Shown here piece after piece: positions 56,960 to 64,000 of a stretch of 64,000 nt of DNA (its first letter is position 1; each line of letters begins with the position of its first letter). Both the position numbers and the translations under genes were made by a program. The notes beneath the pieces were generated by a model. That model worked only from the letters and a program-made list of their open reading frames with translations, made no database searches and had not been told where the DNA came from. The stretch spans positions 6,362,639-6,426,638 of the forward strand of contig CM026562.1 in the NCBI GenBank assembly GCA_015143295.1, in the 5' to 3' direction. The stretch comes from Tetracentron sinense (taxonomy: Eukaryota > Streptophyta > Magnoliopsida > Trochodendrales > Trochodendraceae).

Positions 56960-58335
56960 TTATTGAAATCTTATACAACTCATTAAAGGAATTGTTTGGT
57001 TTTGATCAGTTTCTAATCTACCTTTACCGGTATTTTGCCTTTCACACAAGTATTTCCTACTTTTATACAATCTCATCTTGCTCAGCTCATGGGCTGCCCC
57101 AATCTTTCATCTAGAAATGAATTCTAGTTGTACATTTTTTGAAAGTTTCAACAACTCAAGATAGTCCAGAACTGGAGTTTGGGCTTTTGCAACAATTGGT
57201 ATTATGGATCCAGTATTGATGGCATCAATAACAACTTTTGCATCGGATTGAATTAAGACATTCTCCCATTCAAAGAGAGACATATCTTGATGGCATGAGC
57301 TTCTGCCAAAGTCGAGGATCCCCCGTTGAAAGGGACAATAAGAGTTGTAAGTCTTTCACCTGAGTTATTTAGAACCTCCACCCCAGCACCAGCAGCTTCC
57401 CCATCCCCTTGGGCAGCACCATCACTTTAGTAACCCAAACCGTCGGAACACCCCTCTGCTCCCGCTCTCAAACCTTGCTCTCACGGTTTGAGAGCGGATT
57501 TGCTGTAGGAACGCGGTTTTTGATTTTGTAGATCGCGATTTCTTATTTTGTAGAGCGTGTTGTTCACATGAGTGAGACAAAACTTGATCTTCGATCTCAT
57601 GGCCATGTTTTTCATCGCTGTAAATCTGAGACGTAAGGAGGAAGACGAAGATGTATTGAATTTCCATCTTTACCCTTGGCTAAACACGTAAGGGAGAAAA
57701 GAGAGTCTTTTCAAACTTTATTTATTACTTCTATTTTACCATGTCAGTAGTTATGTGTGTCAAGGACTAAGTCTTTTCAAAATTTATTTTTATAACTTTA
57801 ATATATTTTTGACCTTTTTGAGTAAATAGTACTCAGTGCACACCACATCCGATTGTGATTGAACTCTCCTCGAGTTCAATCGTTCTCGCTCCCACTCCCG
57901 CTCTCCGCTCCCGCTTTGGTTACTTAGACCATCACATTTGAAAATTATCTCAAACATTGACATATTCTTACTAGGAATTGGAACATGCTCTTTAACTCTA
58001 GTTTTCAGCTGGTTATTCTTCTGATCAGCCATGACATAATTGAATTCTTCATATTGCTTCACAATTCTTTTGAAAGTATCCTTTGGATCTTTGGACTTGT
58101 CAGAGAAGACCCGATTATTACTAGCTAGCCATATAGCCCAAGTAATGCTGGTCATCAGACCCAAAGAATCAAGCCCATCGTTTTCTATTCTCAGTCTTCT
58201 CCATTCCTCTTCCCACCTAGTATTAAAAAAATTTGGCTCTTTTAAAGGGATCACCACCTTCTCATTGAGATTGAACCATATCTCTCTAGCATACTCACAA
58301 GTTATGAATAAATGCGGTAAAGAAAAAGTTATTAA
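56960..58335 (-). pseudogene. LINE-type zf-RVT / RNase H (RVT_3) relic, split by an insertion
   Basis: Minus strand. HLFITCEYAREIWFN (from 58335), the end of a zf-RVT domain, is followed by a W-rich stretch and KCDG at 57936. The frame then jumps a 502-bp insertion and goes on with AAQGDGEAAGAGVEVLN, TLAEAHAIKI and LIQSDAKVVIDAI. These are the D, E and D blocks of the plant RVT_3 RNase H family. A stop interrupts it near 57105. Non-functional in its present form. The upstream RT is absent; the element at 58390 lies directly beside the break. Confidence 0.7.
57426..57927. mobile_element. 502-bp insertion with 8-bp target duplication and gene-like interior
   Basis: Flanked by ACCATCAC (57418-57425 and 57928-57935), with ends TTTAGTAACC and GGTTACTTAG. 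Removing it restores the RNase H frame exactly. Inside on the minus strand is an 81-codon frame (57667-57422) with a hydrophobic start (MEIQYIFVFLLTSQI) and LSHSCEQHAL, like a captured N-terminal exon with a signal peptide. CTCCCGCTCTC and GAACTCTCCTCGAGTTC words lie near the ends. The 8-bp duplication suggests hAT; a 9-bp Mutator type is not excluded. Confidence 0.65.
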
Positions 58336-58389
58336 CCATGTCTAAGATTTCTAAGAAAGAAAAATAAAAAATAAAAAAGGGCAACAAAT

Positions 58390-59390
58390 TACCCCCCAGA
58401 TGCCCGAGATCCCATCTCGGGCACCACTCTCCAGCTAGCGTGGGAAAATTTTTAACTAGGGGGAGTGATAACATGCATTGCACATTCTGTTGAGTGGTAC
58501 ACGCACACCTCCCAAGCTCATCGCGTGTGCTCTTTGACACCTATTAACCATGGTTAAGATTAACCCAACCTATAGAGTTAAATAATCTAACCTTAGTTTT
58601 TAGAAAAATATCTTAAAAAAGTAATCACATGAATGAGTAAAATCATGACCAAGATAAATTTTTTAAGACATTTTTAAAAGGGTAAATTACACTCACCTCC
58701 CCTGAGGTATGGTGAAATTTTAGAAACCTCCCCTCTTGTTTCTGAAATTACACTGCCCTCCCCTGTCAGCCTCATGATATTAACGTCATTAACTAATGTT
58801 ACTCTTTTTACCCCTATTACTTGAGGAAACACGTTTTATGACTTAGGCAAAGAAAAACATCAACATCCCAAGCCACCACGTGTCCCTTTTAACACTCACT
58901 AACTATGATTAAGATTCACTCAGGTTTATCCAACTAACCTTAGTTTTTAGAGAAAAAAATAAATCTAGGTTGATTATGCAAACCATAATTAAAGGGAGCT
59001 CTACAAGCCGCCATGTGTCCCCTTTAACACCCACTAACTGTTGTTAAAATTCACTCGCCCCTACGATTTATCCATCTAACCTTGGTTTTAAGAAAAAATA
59101 AAAAATATTAACTATAGGTTAATTATATTTAACTACAGTTAAAGTGTCTCTATAAGCCGCCATGTGTACCCACTAACTATGGTTAATATTCACTCACCCC
59201 TAGAGTTCATCTATCTAACATGGGTTTTTAGAAAAAAAATATGAGCAGTTATATTTTGCACGCAAAAATTCCACTCAACAAATGTGCAATGCATGCTATC
59301 ACTCCCCTATTTAAATACCTTCCCACATGTTAGCTGAAGATTGGTGCTCCAGATGGGATCTATGGGATCTACGGGCATATGTCCAAGATT
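58390..59390. mobile_element. TIR element with internal tandem units, about 1.0 kb
   Basis: Left GATGCCCGAGATCCCATCTC, CCAGCTAG, then GGGAGTGATAACATGCATTG pair with right (reverse complement) ATGCCCGTAGATCCCATAGA and GGGAGTGATAGCATGCATTG. Arms of about 110 bp. The interior repeats CCACGTGTCCCTTTTAACAC / TATGGTTAAGATTCACTC units at 58518, 58871, 59006 and 59155. Related in interior to the MITE at 20874. No coding sequence. It ends about 100 bp from the PHD gene promoter. Confidence 0.6.
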
Positions 59391-59490
59391 TCCTTGACAC
59401 ACTAGGCGCAAGTTAGCAAAGGCAAAACTGGTGAAAATAGAAACACTTTCCCCATATCCGACTCCATCTCCTATTCGCCTCCGTCCGAGC

Positions 59491-59497
59491 TATATAA
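59491..59497 (+). promoter_or_regulatory. TATA box of the PHD-finger gene
   Basis: TATATAA about 230 bases upstream of the ATG at 59727, followed by a purine-rich stretch where transcription probably starts. Inferred from sequence and spacing. Confidence 0.5.
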
Positions 59498-59726
59498 CCA
59501 GGAAGAGGAAAGAGACAGTGTAATTATTATTATTATTTTTTTTTTGTAAACAAAATAAAATTTCGATCCCATATTTTTGGGTCATAAACAATCCCCTATT
59601 TCTCTCTCCCGAACACACACCACTCCTTCCGTTTACTTCCCTAACCCCTTTTTTTTGAAACAAATTTGATTGCAGGAGAAACCCCGCTAAAAAAATAGAA
59701 GAGCCCTCGAAACCAAATCAGATATA

Positions 59727-62700
59727 ATGGCCTTTCACGTCGCGTGCCCAATCACATGGTCTGTTTTCTCTCACTAAAGCCTTCCTTCATTCTTCTCAAT
59801 CTAAATCTCACACCGTTAGTTATTTCCTCTGTCATTTGCAGCCAACGCGTATGCTTCTGCACTCTTGGGTTTCCTCAGAATCTTCAGAGCGATAAAGGGA
59901 GGAAGAATTTCTTGGATGAGGTTTTTAGGGTTGAGGAGTTCTTGAGAGATCCATGGTTGGTTAGGGATAAAGAGAGAAGCACTGTTCAGGTTGCAGTTCC
60001 TCGGATTGTGTCTCCGACTGTTGCGGTGGTTGATGGGTTTGGAGGTGGTGGTGATGGGGAGGAGCTTTTGTCGGTGCAGGCGAAGCGAGCTGCGATGCAG
60101 AAGAAGGCGGTTGTTGTGTCTTTGGTGGCCGAGGATTATGCTCGGAAATTCGAAACAGGAGATTTGGTGGTGAGCTTCTTGTTCTTCAGTTTGTTTCATT
60201 TATTCTGAATTTACGCAACTTTTGAGTTCTTAAGGTGTTGAATGTAGGTTATGTTATGTGGGGGGGGGTTCAATTTGATATTCGATCCTCTTGTTCTGAA
60301 TTTTGACTGTGTTGAATGGCTGTAAGGAATGTAGGTTCTGAGTTCGATTCCCTCTCTTTATTGGATTTATCCCTACTTGCCTGGTGTGTGTGGATGGAGG
60401 GGTCTACACTTGCCGGGGGATTAGTCTGGTTCTCTAAGAGGCCCGGACACCCTCTTACGAAAAAAGAACAAGTATTGCACATAAAAAAAAAATTTGCGGT
60501 TTGAACTTCATCCAGGTCAAAAAAAATTTCCTAGAGTTTTTCAACATGATACAGAATTCCTGCTGCTCCACTATCCATTTTAATATCCATCCGTAGGATT
60601 GAGGTGCAATGATCTAGATATGGCATCAATCATCAGTGCAACTGCTATTATCTTCGTTTGGAATTTTGTCTATGTGACACTTAGAATATGATTAAAACAT
60701 CAATTTGACATGTTGGTTCTTCAATTTGGTGACCTTGTTTGAATTGTTGCTTTAGAATTATTGATATGTATATTTTCTTCCAAACACAGGATATCTCTAG
60801 AGAAACAGTTCAGGATCTTGCTGGAGAAGATCAGGGTTCTTCCACCATCAACCTAATGTGTCGACTTTGCTTCAATGGTGAAATTGAAGGAAGTGAGAGA
60901 TCAAGGAGGATGCTTGCTTGCAAAATTTGCAACAAGAAGTATCATAGGAACTGCCTTAAAAGTTGGGCTCAAAATAGGGGTCCGTTTGACTGTCCCTAAT
61001 ATTTGTCAGAAGGGTGAATTATAATTACCTATATTCAAATGACCTGTTCATATGACATTTTGTTACAGATCTATTTCATTGGAGCTCATGGACCTGTCCC
61101 TCTTGCCGAATTTGTGAGGTCATTGTTGTTGCGTGTAGATTCTGTCTTGATTTCTTTCACATATGGAAGTTTAACTGATCCAGGATTTTAAGTGCTACAT
61201 TTGAAAGATGATTATCATATGCTCAAGCTTTTTGTGAATAGTACTAGTCACTTGAGGTTTCATGCACCAAAAAGTAGTTTAGATGAACAAAGTTGCATGC
61301 AAATGAAAGGGTGCAAAATTATAAACAGTTATCGCTCTTCCTTGCCTTTGATTCTGTAAGTGCTAGAACTTGGGCCGGATAGGGCGGTCGGATCAGTTGA
61401 TCCAGGAACCTGGACCGGACAATGGCCACTCACTTTCAAGGGGATTGATACTTTAATTAACCATAGGGTTAGGTTCTATATTTATGGGCTCTGGTGTGGT
61501 TTTATTGGAGTAGAAGAAGAACCTCCAAACTGCAAACTTATTGAATCTGGTTTTGAGCAACCAATTTTCTCCAAATAAATTGGGCTTCCATTGAAGTCCA
61601 AGAATTTCATGTCATCTTCTCTCTACCTGCTCAATCTTGACATCCAAGTGACATTCAACATTCAGTTCATGGCTGTAGTTTTAATGACTTCCCTTGGATC
61701 AGGCTGTGACATTTGTTCATAACCATGATGCAATGTACTGTATAAAACACAAGGGAAGCCTGGATGATGTAAGTCAGATTAACTTTGAATGATGTGTCGT
61801 TTATTTGTTTATTATCTTGTGATTTACACTCATTACACTCACAAATTGTAAATAGTGTTGATTGTTAACCACAAACTTTGTTTAATAGGGGGTATATTAT
61901 GTTGTTATATTTATTTGCTATACTTTGCTCTTACACAAGTATTATCATTTTGATGCATTCGATTTTCTCTAGGTATGCCGAAGAGCCGGAGATCCAAATA
62001 AGTTCATGTTTTGTAAAAGGTGTGATGGCGCTTATCATTGCTACTGCCAGCAGCCTCCTCACAAGGTAGTTTGTCCATTTATTATTCCTGAGGTTCCATG
62101 GAATGACCAAAATGACACTTTGAAACCCTTCTTAGTTCTTACCCCCTTTGGATATTGCAGAATGTTTCGCTTGGACCTTATTTGTGCCCAAAACATACGA
62201 GGTGTCATAGTTGTGGGTCCGCGGTCTCAGGAAATGGACCGAGTACAAGGTATTGTTTGTTAACATTGATGAAAATCCTTTGCAATTAAAACCTGTTCTC
62301 ACCTTGCTACATTGTTGTTTGAATTGTAATTTTTGAGTTGGTTGACAATAAGATTGTTTTCACCATCCTGTGATTAGTCATGAAGCTCCTCAATACTTTG
62401 ATTGTTGTCGTAGGAGACAATCACTATGAAGGTTACTGGATACTCTTTACCCCTTAGATGTTTTGAGGTCAACCATGTCTTACTTGTGGAATCTTCCTAT
62501 TTTTTTTTCGTTCTTACATTGCCACCATGGTTGTTAAAGACAAGGCATGAGGCAGTCACTTAGGCTACTAGGCACTTAGTTGGGCCCAAGCGGTCCAATA
62601 ACAAAAAAAAAAAGTATTTAAATGCCCCAAAATTCCTCTAGGCCCCCAGTGCTGGCATAAACCCCTCTTGAAGGTGTAGGCCCCATATATATATATTCTA

Positions 62701-64000
62701 CTTATTATTGACTTTTTTATTACCTTTTTTTTGGGTATAACCGAGAATAAGAAACGAGAAGGTGGGGTACAACCTCTTTCTCTCCCATTTCGACAGTCAC
62801 AGTTGACAGTCGGGTTATTTTTTATTTAGTCCCACACTCTTCCCTTCTTCTTCTTCTTCTCTCTTCTCTCTCTCTTGTTCGATAGTAACTTTAGACTGTT
62901 TTTTTACCCCCCCCCCCCACAGTTCTACACTCTCTCTCCCCTTTTGGCAATCATTGTAGACTATTTGAAGAACCATCAAAATTGAGTTTAATTTTGTTCT
63001 CACTAGGAGGATCCATTCTCTCTGTGCCTTGGGTTCTTCACAAGCTTCCTAGGTTATATCTGAGCAGATTGTATTAACTCTTCTGGTTCATTGTCTCAGA
63101 CTCTGAGTTATATTTTCAAAATGCCATTGCTTAAGATGTAAAAGTAATTCCAGCATGAGAAGTGGTATTACTTAAGTTTCTCCCTAAAAAATATCCCTTT
63201 TATATATCTTATGTCAGTGTTTGATTTCATGTTGAGTAATCCAATATTTATTAGTGATTGTTTCTAAATGCTAAATTTAGAAGCTTTGCACTGGAAATTG
63301 TTTCCTTAACAAACTACTGATGTACCATGGACTAAAGTAACAGCTTTGATTTCTATATCTCAATTACCAGCTTAATGTGTGGGCTGGTTGAACCTCAAGC
63401 TCTTATAGAGCAAAGGCTTAACGTTTTTTTTTTAAAATATTTGAACGTCTAGTTACTTTTACTAAAAAGTGGCGGACCAACTGTATATGAACTTGATTTT
63501 GTACTTATCAGAGCGCATAGCACATGTACGTTCTATTAGGATGGTGGATTCACTGTTTACTCCCAAGACATGCAGGTGGTTTCTTGGGTATACTTGCTGT
63601 GATGCTTGTGGAAGATTGTTTGTGAAGGGGAATTACTGTCCTGTTTGTTTGAAGGTACCATTTATTTTTTCTAGGATCATGAACCTGTGGGCTTCTATTA
63701 TTTCATATGTAATTTTAGTATTTAGTCTTGGTTGTGTACTGCATCATCGATGTTGTCAGTTCAATGCTTCATCTTTAGGCAGAAACATATCTGTCCACAT
63801 TTTAGTGCTTTGGTTTTATTTTATGTAATATTATATGTGGGTTTTACTGTAGACTGTACCTTTGCAATATTTCCCCTTGCTCTCTCTCTCTCTCCCTCTC
63901 ATAATCTATGCACTTACGACTGTAAATCCTGATATAACTAATAATCGTCTTAGGTTTATAGAGATTCTGAATCAACACCAATGGTTTGCTGTGATGCTTG
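59727..64000 (+). CDS. PHD-finger protein (Arabidopsis At3g08020/At3g52100-like), first 8 exons, 3' end off window
   Basis: Exons: 59727-59758, 59842-60169, 60790-60979, 61069-61118, 61973-62065, 62161-62249, 63576-63654, 63954 onward; about 302 codons in the window. The start MAFHVACPIT, then C and QRVCFCTLGFP, is the conserved N-terminus of this plant family. PHD1 (C144, C147, C164, C167, H172, C175, C193, C196) spans exons 3-4. PHD2 (C199, C202, C214, C217, H222, C225, C240, H243) spans exons 4-6. A third Cys-rich module (GYTCCDACGRLFVKGNYCPV) follows in exons 7-8. PHD fingers read histone tails, so a nuclear chromatin role is likely but unproved here. Donors after exons 1, 3 and 4 are weak (GTCTGT, GTCCGT, GTCATT), yet frame and homology join exactly. 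The ATG at 59744 was rejected: it reads through intron 1 and lacks the conserved start. Confidence 0.9.
60300..60491 (+). mobile_element. tRNA-derived SINE in intron 2 of the PHD gene
   Basis: B-box-like GGTTCTGAGTTCGATTCCC preceded by an A-box-like TGAATGGCTGTAAGG. It has a body with CTACACTTGCCGGGGGATTA and GGCCCGGACACCC, known words of plant tRNA-derived SINEs, and an A10 tail at 60482-60491. Same strand as the gene. Left end approximate. Confidence 0.65.
62250..63575 (+). other. Intron 6 of the PHD gene
   Basis: Donor GTATTG at 62250 and acceptor TGCAG at 63575; phase 2 join gives AG|G, TGG (R-W). Contains the MITE-like fragment, a C run near 62908 and CT-rich tracts. No other coding sequence. 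Confidence 0.75.
62520..62690. repeat. MITE-like fragment in intron 6 of the PHD gene
   Basis: GGTTGTTAAAGACAAGGCAT then GAGGCAGTCACTTAGGCTAC, CTAGGCACTTAG resembles the common plant 'TTGTTAAAGGCGAGGCG' repeat ends. Only one end is convincing. Confidence 0.35.

Noticed and set aside
57422..57667. The 81-codon frame as an independent host gene
   Set aside because: It lies wholly in a transposon-like insertion, has no promoter or splice context, and its stop comes from the target flank.
59744..60208. A 154-codon single ORF starting MPNHMVCFL as the PHD gene start
   Set aside because: It reads through intron 1 from a shifted frame. The conserved start MAFHVACPIT at 59727 and a clean splice at 59758/59842 explain the gene.
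1..64000. CRISPR arrays, rRNA genes, prokaryotic operons or toxin genes
   Set aside because: None seen; all repeat structures fit plant transposons or simple sequence.

Overview
This window is nuclear DNA of a flowering plant. It has multi-exon genes with GT-AG and one GC-AG intron, plant-specific proteins, tRNA-derived SINEs, copia and gypsy LTRs, Helitrons, MITEs and an endogenous plant pararetrovirus. The species cannot be fixed from the sequence. No tRNA, rRNA, CRISPR array or bacterial-type operon was seen.

Three host genes were resolved. (1) The first coding exon (3141-3287, minus) and 5' leader of an EFR3/SEMI-ROLLED-LEAF2-like gene; the rest lies off the left edge. (2) A complete five-exon gene (7360-14071, minus) for a 516-residue plant coiled-coil protein; its 4.3 kb third intron starts with GC instead of GT. 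(3) The first eight exons of a PHD-finger protein gene (59727 to the right edge, plus) of the class whose products begin MAFHVACPIT.

The rest is mostly transposon-derived. From 1 to 1264 is a LINE tail with an internal tandem duplication. From 4 to 24 kb there are small non-autonomous elements: a family of ~280 bp mini-Helitrons (5500, 14703, 16611), a Tourist-like MITE (15343), a TA-flanked MITE (20874), a SINE (19802) and inverted repeats. From 24.1 to 31.8 kb is a three-layer nest: a MITE-like repeat was hit by a Mutator-like TIR element (10 bp target duplication), and that element contains a decayed, terminally redundant endogenous caulimovirid (florendovirus-like order: movement, coat, protease, RT, RNase H, then ORF2). 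Its reading frames are broken in many places.

From 36 to 50 kb is an LTR graveyard. A Tat-like gypsy remnant is split by a 1.56 kb copia-like solo LTR. A 2.35 kb gypsy solo LTR follows, then a gypsy solo LTR carrying another solo LTR, then a 5'-truncated chromovirus (RNase H, integrase, chromodomain, 3' LTR). From 51 to 59 kb are a MITE, an AT-rich tandem array, a 690 bp hAT-like element, another probable solo LTR, a LINE RNase H relic split by a 502 bp insertion, and a TIR element with internal repeats just upstream of the PHD gene promoter. The host genes have no visible functional connection to one another.
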